From Salvia splendens (Eukaryota; Streptophyta; Magnoliopsida; Lamiales; Lamiaceae): 64,000 bases of DNA. The DNA is taken from the NCBI RefSeq assembly GCF_004379255.2, contig NC_056033.1, positions 36,048,719-36,112,718 on the forward strand. The letters run 5' to 3'. Of the stretch, positions 52,573 to 62,162 are shown piece after piece. The position numbers and the translations under genes were made by a program. A model generated the notes under the pieces. It did no database searches, was not told where the DNA came from, and saw only the letters and a program-made list of their open reading frames with translations. Positions within the stretch are counted from its first letter, which is position 1, and each line of letters starts with the position of its first letter.

Positions 52573-53232
52573 TGATGAATCGGCGAATTTTTGATGGTGA
52601 TGAATGCTTGTAAAAATAAAGGAAGATCAACACAGAGATTTACGTGGTTCGATTTACTGAGGTAAATCTACATCCACGGGAAGAAAAGAGGGCAGAGTTG
52701 TATTGCTTGATCTGTTTTCTACAGCTAACAATACAGACTTGCTATTTGCTATTTTCTCTCTAGAGAGCTTAACAGAAGTTAACAGAAGAAAAAAATCTAT
52801 CTGACCTAGGTTCTATTTATACATTGAACCAAGATCGTGGCATGCAGCATTTATTAGGTAGTGGATGTCGTGGAGGTCGTGGCGACCTTGCATGGGTCCA
52901 CTATCCTGCATGAGTTAATGACTGCTTGACACCACTAAATAGATCGTCGGTGTAGCGGAGGTGGAAATCTTGCATGAGTCCACTATCTCCTAGTTCGGTC
53001 GAATACTGAGACCGAACTGCTGAATTATTGCCGAGCAGCTTTTGCCGATCTGAGAGTAGAGCTTGATGCCGACCTGAGGGCAGAGCTTGATTGGTTGGCT
53101 TTTACCGAGCTGTAGGCTGAGGCCGAACTCTTTGGTTGTGCCGAACTGAACTCTTAGCCGAACTCTTTGGTCATGCCGAACTGATACTCTTTCTTGGGCT
53201 TTGTGCTGGCTTGTTTAGTACGTACTCCATCA
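52573..53232 (-). repeat. 5' LTR of Tat element 2
   Basis: Second copy of the 660-bp LTR, with no difference from 45822-46481 that I could find. The primer site TGGCGCCGTCTGTGGG lies immediately inside (minus strand). Confidence 0.93.
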
Positions 53233-53377
53233 ATAATGTATGTGCAAATGAGGAGATAAAGCAATTAATGAATAATTATTTACTTTTTCAGCGCTGGTTT
53301 CGGAAATTTGCTTTGTTAAAAAGCTTCATTAAATTAAATTAATTGTACACTATTATTTTAAAAAGAAAAATCTAAAA

Positions 53378-53449
53378 CGCCGTTGCCGGGGATCGAACCC
53401 AGGTCACCCGCGTGACAGGCGGGAATACTTACCACTATACTACAACGAC
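53378..53449 (-). tRNA. trnD-GUC: tRNA-Asp(GUC)
   Basis: 72 nt, minus strand, anticodon GTC. The acceptor stem GTCGTTG/CAACGGC and discriminator G are the same as in the 12939 copy. The only visible change is in the T stem (CTGGG for CCGGG). Flanking sequence downstream in plus coordinates (AATTTCCTGT...AACAATTGGATGTTCGACTA) is shared with the 45294 copy, showing segmental duplication. Confidence 0.95.
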
Positions 53450-54003
53450 AACTTGGTGTTCTTAATTTCCTGTTGAAATAATTATAATAACGAAGCAACA
53501 TTAAAAAAAAACAATTGGATGTTCGACTACCCTTTATTCTACCACGTCTTATAGTATATTGTTTGATTTTAAAGTAATGTGTATTTCAAAATACAATAAA
53601 ATTATACAACATCTAATTACTTTTTTTGACAAATCTTCGAAGTTATTGACAACAATCACAAGAGAAATGATATACTCCATATCTAATTTATTTTCTCGTT
53701 CCTTTCGATTACTTAGAATTGAGTGTTTCACTAATTAGTCAAATAAAAACATCATCTGATTTAATAATAAAACATCATCTGATTCTCCAAATAAAAACGG
53801 TAAACAAAATTCAACATAGCATCATTTAATAATAAAATTGAAGAAATTGAAACCATTAATCGAATTCTTCAGTCTTCATATAACTGAGGAAAGTCATACA
53901 AATGTTACATACTGAATTCAAGAAGCTGGTGTAGATATCAAGTAAAAGACATAAATGATTGCATCAAATAGAACTGAAGTGAGAGCAAGTATTAGGATGA
54001 ATA
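53450..54003. other. Spacer between tRNA-Asp and intact GST
   Basis: Its first ~240 bp match 45366-45720 with small gaps (ACCACGTCTTATAGTATATT and following). No gene. Confidence 0.5.
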
Positions 54004-55145
<1,142 letters not shown>

Positions 55146-55153
55146 TTAGAGCA

Positions 55154-55804
55154 TGATACGAGACCCCCGACACCAGACGCAACAGCAGAGCAGCATGCCG
55201 AGCTGGAGGCGACAACAGCCGAGCAGCATGCCGAGCTGGAGGCGACAACAGCCGAGCAGCTCGACGCAGCGCTTCCGGAGCCGAGCAGCACGACGCAGCC
55301 GAGCAGCACGACGCAATGCGTGAATGACCGAAGTGAAGAATTGATTGTGTCGAAGAGATCCTTGAGGCCGAGAGACAAGCTCAAGGCGCCGAACAAGTTC
55401 AAGAGTTAGCCGATTCTTTTTGTTTCCTTTTTATTTCTTTCCTTTTATGTTTTAGTATTTTTGAAACATTAATTTACTTACTGTTGAGTCGGGCATGATT
55501 TATAAGCCCCGTTCGGGTTTTCTTTGCGGTTCTTTCCCGGATGAATTAGGATACGTCGAACCGCCCTAGGGTTTCTAGTATAAAATAGGGTATTTCATCA
55601 ACACATTATTTTTATGAATGAAATATTTTCCCTAAACCTATCTTGTGAAACAAGCAATTATCCTTACGTTTCTTGTTGCTTTGTGGAAGACGTCCACCAA
55701 ATCAGCAGGGGGTTCGATCAATTGCCGCGAGTTTGTCGTGGAAATTGCTCGTGGTTCCGCCGAGAAGGAAGATCACGGAGCCGTTGCGGAGAACGTCCGT
55801 AACA
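55154..55804 (+). repeat. 5' LTR of chromovirus
   Basis: A 651-bp LTR. It contains two copies of a 33-bp unit (GCAGAGCAGCATGCCGAGCT...) and TATAAAATAGGG near 55581 as probable TATA box. The first ~255 bp are the same sequence that encodes the end of Pol in the 3' LTR. Confidence 0.92.
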
Positions 55805-55853
55805 TCTGGTGCTTTCATCCCGATTACTCAAGTTTTAGTTAGTTACGCAATCG

Positions 55854-57125
55854 ATGGCGGCGGAATTTCCGCCGGCAGAGTCCTCGTCGGGGCTGCAGTT
55901 GGGCCCGACGCGGCAGAGGAATTCGGGCGACGTCGACGGAAGACAACAACACGTCGACCCAGTCACGTTAGGTTTTGCGCAGTTGAACGCGCGATTTGAC
56001 AAGATGGATCGTCGGGTCGATACCTTGGAACGACGCCCGACGCTGCAGACAGAGGGCCATGAACCTGATTGGGAAGAAGCCGACCACGCGTGGGAGGACC
56101 ACCGCGGGAAGGGACGGAGCGACCGTGAGGAGTATGACCGCCCCTACCACCATCAGGGTCGGAGCCGTGTTCGACCTTATCGGGGTGGACGCGGCGATCG
56201 TTGTGGGGAGGGAGCGCTTCCCGGCCGAGGAAGCCGCCCTGGTCAGCGACGGGGCGACGCAGGGTATGGAATGGGTCGCCGTCGGGATAATTGGGACCTA
56301 CCACAGCGACACGACGATTGGGACGAGGAGACGTACGAGGAGCGCGGGGTAACCTGCTGGGACCCGCCCCAAAATCGGGAGCGTTTTAGCCGCCAGTCGT
56401 CAGATTATTCATCCGGCGTAAAGATGGATGCGCCACACTTTAATGGGGCAGACGCGCCAAACTGGATCTCGCGCGTGCAATACTACTTCGATCACAAGCG
56501 GGTTCCGGAGGCTGAGCGCTTGCATTATGTAGTAATGCTATTCGACCCTCCCGCTTCGGAGTGGATATTTAATTATCGGGAGACGAATGGTTTTGTTACT
56601 TGGCCAGAGTTTTTGAATGACGTGAGGCATCGATTCGACCCCCAGAGCTTCAGGAACTATACAGGTTTGATCGCCAAGCTGGTTCAGACGACCACCGTGG
56701 CTGACTACCACGCGACGTTCGAACGGTATCTCAATAGGGTGACCGATTTATCGGAGTCTGCTTTGATTCCAATCTTTATTCAAGGGCTGAAACAGCCTCT
56801 GCAAGAAAAGGTCGAACTACAGAACCCAGAGTCGTTGGCAGAGGCAATGGCCTTAGCGTTGCGTTTGGCCGCAACTCATGATGAGCGACCACAGCACACG
56901 TCGACATATCAGCGCCGACCGTGGCCTGGCAAGGAGCAACGAGCCACCCCGGCTCCGGTTTCTAACCAAACCGCCATGCCACAACCACAGGACTCGTTTG
57001 TCCGGGAGGCGGACAGATCACGAGCATACCCAATTAGGGTGTCGAATGCGGAAAAAATCGGAGCGAGCCCGTCGAGGGCTCTGTTATCATTGCCCCGAGA
57101 AATGGGTCGCGGGCCACGTTTGTAA
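55854..57125 (+). CDS. gag: Chromovirus gag
   Basis: Starts at ATG 55854, shortly after the primer-site region. The N-terminus has a coiled-coil-like LNARFDKMDRRVDTLERRP, then an Arg/Asp/Gly-rich linker. The retrotransposon gag domain follows: MDAPHFNGADAPNWISRVQY, PPASEWIFNYRETNGFVTWP and FNDVRHRFDP-like core through LIAKLVQTTTVADYHATFER. The zinc knuckle (CYHCPEKWVAGHVC) is not in this frame but in the pol frame. The frame change lies at or near a six-A run at 57052-57057, after which this frame only runs on to TAA-like termination at 57125. This is either a recent one-base slip or a site of translational frameshifting. Confidence 0.88.
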   Translation: MAAEFPPAESSSGLQLGPTRQRNSGDVDGRQQHVDPVTLGFAQLNARFDKMDRRVDTLERRPTLQTEGHEPDWEEADHAWEDHRGKGRSDREEYDRPYHHQGRSRVRPYRGGRGDRCGEGALPGRGSRPGQRRGDAGYGMGRRRDNWDLPQRHDDWDEETYEERGVTCWDPPQNRERFSRQSSDYSSGVKMDAPHFNGADAPNWISRVQYYFDHKRVPEAERLHYVVMLFDPPASEWIFNYRETNGFVTWPEFLNDVRHRFDPQSFRNYTGLIAKLVQTTTVADYHATFERYLNRVTDLSESALIPIFIQGLKQPLQEKVELQNPESLAEAMALALRLAATHDERPQHTSTYQRRPWPGKEQRATPAPVSNQTAMPQPQDSFVREADRSRAYPIRVSNAEKIGASPSRALLSLPREMGRGPRL

Positions 57126-60100
57126 AGTCAAGTTGCTCTGCTATATGGACGATGAGACGGACGACCCGCACGAGGTCAGTGCGGGAGAACAGCTTCCCGG
57201 CGAGGAATTGATTACGGCAGACTTATCACACCTGCACGCCTTAGATGGCCGTGGGAGTTCCAAACCGTTTATTGTCCAGGGGACATTAGGGGACTCTACC
57301 GTCCGGGTATTAATTGACACAGGAGCGACACTTGATTTCCTCCATCCACGGATTGCAGAGAGACTCCAATTGGAACTAACTCCAATTAGACCGTTCCGAG
57401 TGCTGGTGGGCAACGGGGCATCCCTGCTTTGCACCCATATTTCGCGGGGCACTAAGTTAGCTATGCAGGGTAGCTTATTTGTGGTAGATCTTCACATTCT
57501 CGCTCACCATGGACCGGATGTGATATTGGGAATGAACTGGTTGGAATCACTAGGGAAAGTATCGGCAGATTTTGTCAGAAAAACGTTAGAATTTACTCAA
57601 GGGGATCGGACGGTATTTTTGCAGGGAGTAATGCCGGGTCCGAGACAGATTTCTCTACACTCGCTGTACACACTAACAACACAGCCAGCAGACCATGAGT
57701 TCTATGAAATCGTGCCAATTGACAGGGTTTTCGAGACAGGGGCCACCAAGGACCTAGAAGGCTTTCCTCCTAACCTTCCAGCCGAGATACTGGAGGTATT
57801 GACGGCGCACCGGGCGGTGTTCGAGCAGCCTCGCGGCGTCCCCCCGGCCCGCTTATTTGACCACCGGATTCATCTGTTACCAGGGACAAGACCAATTAAC
57901 GTTCGACCTTACAGATACCCATACTTCCAAAAGACTGAAATTGAAAAACAAGTGCACGATATGTTGGAGCAGGGTATAATTCGCCACAGTCACAGCCCTT
58001 TCTCGTCCCCGGTACTGCTGATCCGCAAAAAGGATGGCACTTTTCGCTTTTGCATCGATTACCGTGCCCTCAATAAGGCAACAGTCCCGGATCATTTTCC
58101 CATACCTACGGCAGAGGAACTTTTTGATGAGTTGGGCAGTGCGAAATATTTTACAAAGTTGGACCTTCGATCAGGGTATCATCAAATTCGAATGAATGAG
58201 GGTGACATCTTTAAGACAGCCTTCAGGACTCATGACGGCCACTTCGAGTTTCTTGTGATGCCTTTCGGCCTCACAAATGCACCCTCCACTTTTCAGGCGG
58301 CTATGAATGCCATTTTTCAGCCGCTCCTCAGACAGTGCGTTATCGTCTTCTTCGATGATATCTTGATTTACAGCCCGTCCCTAGAATTGCATGGCCAGCA
58401 TTTGGAGGCAGTCCTAGAGTTACTCCACGCGAATAGCTTCTTTGTCAAGCTTTCCAAATGCTCATTTTGTAGTGTTTCGGTAGAATACTTGGGGCACATC
58501 ATTGACAATGGCAAACTCAAGGCTGACCCAACTAAGATAGAAGCAATGACGGCATGGCCTACGCCGGGAACAGTCAGACAGTTACGGGGCTTCTTGGGTT
58601 TGACAGGCTATTATCGCCGATTCGTCGCTCACTATGCGACGATAGCCGCCCCGTTGACGGATTTACTTAAAAAAGAGGCGTTTCGATGGTCGTCCGAGGC
58701 CGAGACCGCCTTTGCAGCGCTGAAGACGGCAATGACCTCGGCGCCAGTCCTGCAACTACCGAATTTCAGTTTGCCTTTTTGCGTCGAGACGGATGCTTGT
58801 GAGGTGGGAATTGGCGCAGTCCTAATGCAGCTAAATCATCCAATCGCGTTCTTTAGTAAGAAATTGGGTCCTCGCAGGAGAGCAGCATCGACGTATCATA
58901 AGGAATTATACGCTATTGTGGAGGCAGTGCAAAAGTGGCGTCAATATTTATTGGGGCGTGAGTTCGTTATTCGCACGGACCAAAGGAGTCTAAAGGACTT
59001 GTTGCAACAGGTAGTCCAAACTCCGGACCAACAGCTTTATGTCCGGAAACTTATGGGGTACAAATTCGTGATAGAATATAAACGTGGAATCACAAATAAG
59101 GCAGCAGACGCCTTGTCCCGCCGACACGACACGTCGGGGGTACAGACCGACGATACCCCCAGGGAGTCGCCTCGCGCCAAGGATGGGACGACAGTAACCG
59201 ACGACCAGCTGCTCGTTGCGCTGGCCCGACCAGTACCGGATGTAATGCGAGTTCTGCAAGAGGAGACCGCATCACTGCCCGATTTGGTCGAATTAACATC
59301 GAAAATCAAGTCTGGTGACGCCCCCCCTCATTTGACGTGGGCGGATGGCCTCATATATTATCATCGTAGGGTGCTTGTGAGTACGGAGTCCAAGACAAAG
59401 AGGACATTGCTGAAAGAACACCATTGTGCACCGTCGGCGGGTCACCCGGGCCACGAGAGGACGTTTCGTCTTCTGGCGAGTAGTTTTTATTGGCCAAAAA
59501 TGCGCAAGGACGTGGTGACATTTGTTAATGAATGTGTGGTGTGTCAATCCACGAAATATTCGACCCGCAAACCAGCGGGTTTATTGCAGCCACTCCCGGT
59601 CCCATCGCAAGTGTGGGAAGATGTCTCCATGGATTTCGTCACGGGGCTTCCACAATCCCGCGGGTATACGGTCATCATGGTGGTGGTGGATAGGCTTTCA
59701 AAGTATGCTCACTTTGCCCCCCTTCCCACCAAGTTCGACGCTCTCCGAGTAGCGCACCTTTTCGTTAATACAGTGGTGCGGCACCACGGTTTCCCTACGA
59801 CATTAGTCTCGGATAGAGACTCGGTGTTCCTTAACGCAACCTGGGAGGAAATGATGCGGTTGAATGGGACCAAACTTCACTTCTCCACGGCTTACCATCC
59901 GCAGTCGGACGGGCAGACGGAGGTCCGTAACCGGGGTTTGGAGCAGTATTTGCGCGCGTTTGTTTCGGATAAACCCTCGAAATGGACAAATTTTCTCCCG
60001 TGGGCGGAGCTCGCTCTCAATTGTTTTCACCATTCCGGGTTGGGCACGTCACCGTATCGCTCTTTGTATGGGAGAGAGCCTCCGTCCCTGGTCGCAGCCC

Positions 60101-60948
60101 CTCCATCGGCAAAGACACCACCTAACGTCGCAGACATTATCAAGCAGCGAGGGGAGTTATTGGTCACCCTCCGGCGTAACCTTTTGCGCGCCCAGCAGCG
60201 TATGGCAGACGTGGCGAACCGGCACCGTCGCCACGTCGAGTTTGAGGTCAGGGATATCGTTTGGCTTAAGCTGCAATCGTACCGACAACATTCGGTTGCG
60301 AAGCCACTATCGGCTAAGCTAGCCCCGAGGTTCTATGGGCCTTTTGAAGTGCTGGAGAGGGTTGGCCCAGTAGCCTACAGATTGCGCCTCCCAGATGGAA
60401 GTCGGATCCACAATGTGTTTCACGTAAGTCTATTGCGGGAGTTTGTGGCGGGGGAAGGTGATGTAGACGGGGTGAAACTCCCTCCGGAGTTCGTTGGGAA
60501 TAGGCCGGTGGCACGGCCAGTAGCGTTGCTGGAAGAACGCGTTAGTTGGCGCGAGGGCCGACCAGAGAAGCAATGCCTGGTGCAGTGGGAAGATGATGCG
60601 TTCACGCCAACGTGGGAGCCGGTTGAGGCGATTGGTAGGCAGTTCCCGGAGGTTCGCCTTGTGGACAAGGCGATTTTTAACGGAGGGGGGGTTGATACGA
60701 GACCCCCGACACCAGACGCAACAGCAGAGCAGCATGCCGAGCTGGAGGCGACAACAGCCGAGCAGCATGCCGAGCTGGAGGCGACAACAGCCGAGCAGCT
60801 CGACGCAGCGCTTCCGGAGCCGAGCAGCACGACGCAGCCGAGCAGCACGACGCAATGCGTGAATGACCGAAGTGAAGAATTGATTGTGTCGAAGAGATCC
60901 TTGAGGCCGAGAGACAAGCTCAAGGCGCCGAACAAGTTCAAGAGTTAG
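57058..60948 (+). CDS. pol: Chromovirus pol with chromodomain, ending inside the 3' LTR
   Basis: One open frame, which also extends upstream of 57058 to an ATG at 56878 without gag similarity. In order it holds the zinc knuckle (CYHCPEKWVAGHVC), protease (VLIDTGATLDFLHP, DTG 57316-57324) and RT (RFCIDYRALNKATVPDHFPI; FFDD 58348-58359 in FFDDILIYS). RNase H (FSKKLGPRRRAASTYHKELY) and integrase follow (HPGHERTFRLL with CVVCQSTK; DRLSKYAHF; SDRDSVF; HPQSDGQTEVRNR). The chromodomain runs from VALLEERVSWREGRPEKQCL to WEDDAFTPTWEPVEAIG and may guide integration through histone marks. The last ~85 residues, Ala/Glu/Thr-rich with an EQHAELEATTA repeat, are encoded by the LTR itself. Confidence 0.93.
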   Translation, partial: SERARRGLCYHCPEKWVAGHVCKVKLLCYMDDETDDPHEVSAGEQLPGEELITADLSHLHALDGRGSSKPFIVQGTLGDSTVRVLIDTGATLDFLHPRIAERLQLELTPIRPFRVLVGNGASLLCTHISRGTKLAMQGSLFVVDLHILAHHGPDVILGMNWLESLGKVSADFVRKTLEFTQGDRTVFLQGVMPGPRQISLHSLYTLTTQPADHEFYEIVPIDRVFETGATKDLEGFPPNLPAEILEVLTAHRAVFEQPRGVPPARLFDHRIHLLPGTRPINVRPYRYPYFQKTEIEKQVHDMLEQGIIRHSHSPFSSPVLLIRKKDGTFRFCIDYRALNKATVPDHFPIPTAEELFDELGSAKYFTKLDLRSGYHQIRMNEGDIFKTAFRTHDGHFEFLVMPFGLTNAPSTFQAAMNAIFQPLLRQCVIVFFDDILIYSPSLELHGQHLEAVLELLHANSFFVKLSKCSFCSVSVEYLGHIIDNGKLKADPTKIEAMTAWPTPGTVRQLRGFLGLTGYYRRFVAHYATIAAPLTDLLKKEAFRWSSEAETAFAALKTAMTSAPVLQLPNFSLPFCVETDACEVGIGAVLMQLNHPIAFFSKKLGPRRRAASTYHKELYAIVEAVQKWRQYLLGREFVIRTDQRSLKDLLQQVVQTPDQQLYVRKLMGYKFVIEYKRGITNKAADALSRRHDTSGVQTDDTPRESPRAKDGTTVTDDQLLVALARPVPDVMRVLQEETASLPDLVELTSKIKSGDAPPHLTWADGLIYYHRRVLVSTESKTKRTLLKEHHCAPSAGHPGHERTFRLLASSFYWPKMRKDVVTFVNECVVCQSTKYSTRKPAGLLQPLPVPSQVWEDVSMDFVTGLPQSRGYTVIMVVVDRLSKYAHFAPLPTKFDALRVAHLFVNTVVRHHGFPTTLVSDRDSVFLNATWEEMMRLNGTKLHFSTAYHPQSDGQTEVRNRGLEQYLRAFVSDKPSKWTNFLPWAELALNCFHHSGLGTSPYRSLYGREPPSLVAAPPSAKTPPNVADIIKQRGELLVTLRRNLLRAQQRMADVANRHRRHVEFEVRDIVWLKLQSYRQHSVAKPLSAKLAPRFYGPFEVLERVGPVAYRLRLPDGSRIHNVFHVSLLREFVAGEGDVDGVKLPPEFVGNRPVARPVALLEERVSWREGRPEKQCLVQWEDDAFTPTWEPVEAIGRQFPEVRLVDKAIFNGGGVDTRPPTPDATAEQHAELEATTAEQHAELEATTAEQLDAALPEPSSTTQPSSTTQCVNDRSEELIVSKRSLRPRDKLKAPNKFKS

Positions 60949-61343
60949 CCGATTCTTTTTGTTTCCTTTTTATTTCTTTCCTTTTATGTTTTAGTATTTT
61001 TGAAACATTAATTTACTTACTGTTGAGTCGGGCCTGATTTATAAGCCCCGTTCGGGTTTTCTTTGCGGTTCTTTCCCGGATGAATTAGGATACGTCGAAC
61101 CGCCCTAGGGTTTCTAGTATAAAATAGGGTATTTCATCAACACATTATTTTTATGAATGAAATATTTTCCCTAAACCTATCTTGTGAAACAAGCAATTAT
61201 CCTTACGTTTCTTGTTGCTTTGTGGAAGACGTCCACCAAATCAGCAGGGGGTTCGATCAATTGCCGCGAGTTTGTCGTGGAAATTGCTCGTGGTTCCGCC
61301 GAGAAGGAAGATCACGGAGCCGTTGCGGAGAACGTCCGTAACA
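60693..61343 (+). repeat. 3' LTR of chromovirus
   Basis: 651 bp, one substitution from the 5' LTR. It encodes the last part of Pol up to the TAG/TAA region at 60946-60948. Confidence 0.92.
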
Positions 61344-61674
61344 GAGCATCTCCAGTAACGGAGTCAAAATCGCGACGCCGATTTTTCGCCGACGCCGGTT
61401 CTGAGGCCGAACCATTGGAACCGGCGTCGGCGAAATCGGCGTCAAAATCGGCGTGACCATGCCGATTCGCGCGCTGACGCCGGTTCCGACGCCGATCCTC
61501 ACGGCGCCATTGTGGGTCCCGGATCGGCGTCAAACCGGCGTCAGATTTTATTTTTTATTTTTTTTCTTTTGAAAACACTATATATACGCGCTTTGAACGT
61601 CATTTTCATTCGTACCACTTGTTTTAACGAGTACTCTCTCTACCTTACTTTCTGTTCAAGATCAATAACGAGCA

Positions 61675-61927
61675 ATGGAGAACAACTACGAAGGTACTCC
61701 AGTGACTCCCGGGGGATGGTCTAAGACTCCCCCACCTCCCGGTGTAGGGTCTCAGACGGCCCCGACTCCCGGGGTAGGGTCCCATACTTCCCCGGCTCCT
61801 GGGGGGTGGTTGGCCTCCGATGACCGGGTACTACAACATGTACCCGTGGCAGCAGATGATGCCGGGGTGGGCACCCGGCATGCAGCCCCCTATGCAGATG
61901 ATGCCGGGGTGGGCACCCGGGATGTAG
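61675..61927 (+). pseudogene. Harbinger ORF1 N-terminal remnant
   Basis: ATG at 61675 opens a Gly/Pro/Ser-rich frame (MENNYEGTPVTPGGWSKTPP). A one-base shift later, another frame encodes MTGYYNMYPWQQMMPGWAPG, the same motif as in the ORF1 at 27811. The leader before the ATG (CTTTGAACGTCATTTTCATT, CCACTTGTTTTAACGAGTA) is nearly identical to that at 27725-27780. The Myb-like domain is absent, so this is an internally deleted derivative of the same family. Confidence 0.75.
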
Positions 61928-62162
61928 CCACCGGCGCAGCAGATGATGGATAGGTAGTGTGAAGGCTATGTGAGGGCTATTTGATGTCCAGTTGATGTGG
62001 CAAGCTGATGTGGCAGGAGAATTGTAGTGATGATGATGTGGCAGTGTGAAGGCTATGTGAGGGCTATTTGACGTCCAGTCTTACTGGAGATGCTCTTATT
62101 AGACCAACAAACACATGCTCTCTCTATCCTTCTATTAATTGTCTACTTTCATTGTTTATAAT

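Larger units (their letters stand above)
45822..53232 (-). mobile_element. Tat-lineage LTR retrotransposon 2, 7.4 kb, very young
   Basis: Oriented on the minus strand and flanked by ATAAT on both sides (45817-45821 and 53233-53237). The two 660-bp LTRs (45822-46481 and 52573-53232) appear identical base for base. Gag-pro and pol are fully open and closely related to element 1. The region between pol and the 3' LTR is only about 640 bp. It keeps the start of the tandem repeats and the polypurine tract but lacks the ~3.3 kb that holds the antisense gene in element 1. Confidence 0.95.
55154..61343 (+). mobile_element. Chromovirus (Ty3/gypsy with chromodomain), 6.2 kb
   Basis: LTRs of 651 bp (55154-55804 and 60693-61343) begin TGATACGAGACCC and end CCGTAACA. 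They differ at one base (A/C near 55492 and 61033). The target duplication is GAGCA (55149-55153 and 61344-61348). The polypurine tract GGAGGGGGGG precedes the 3' LTR. Gag, protease, RT, RNase H, integrase and a C-terminal chromodomain are present. Gag and pol are in different frames. Confidence 0.94.
55149..62095. mobile_element. Harbinger-derived element split by a chromovirus
   Basis: The left terminus GAGCA (55149-55153) is cut off by the chromovirus and continues at 61349 as TCTCCAGTAA. The right terminus TTACTGGAGATGCTC (62081-62095) is its exact inverse. TTA lies on both outer sides (55146-55148 and 62096-62098). Without the insertion the element is about 750 bp and carries a remnant of ORF1 but no transposase. 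Confidence 0.85.

Noticed and set aside
45294..53449. Tat element 2 lying between two tRNA-Asp genes as evidence of tRNA-directed integration
   Set aside because: Targeting of tRNA genes is known for yeast Ty3, not for plant Tat elements. The tRNAs are 146 and 457 bp away and belong to an older duplicated block, so chance is sufficient.
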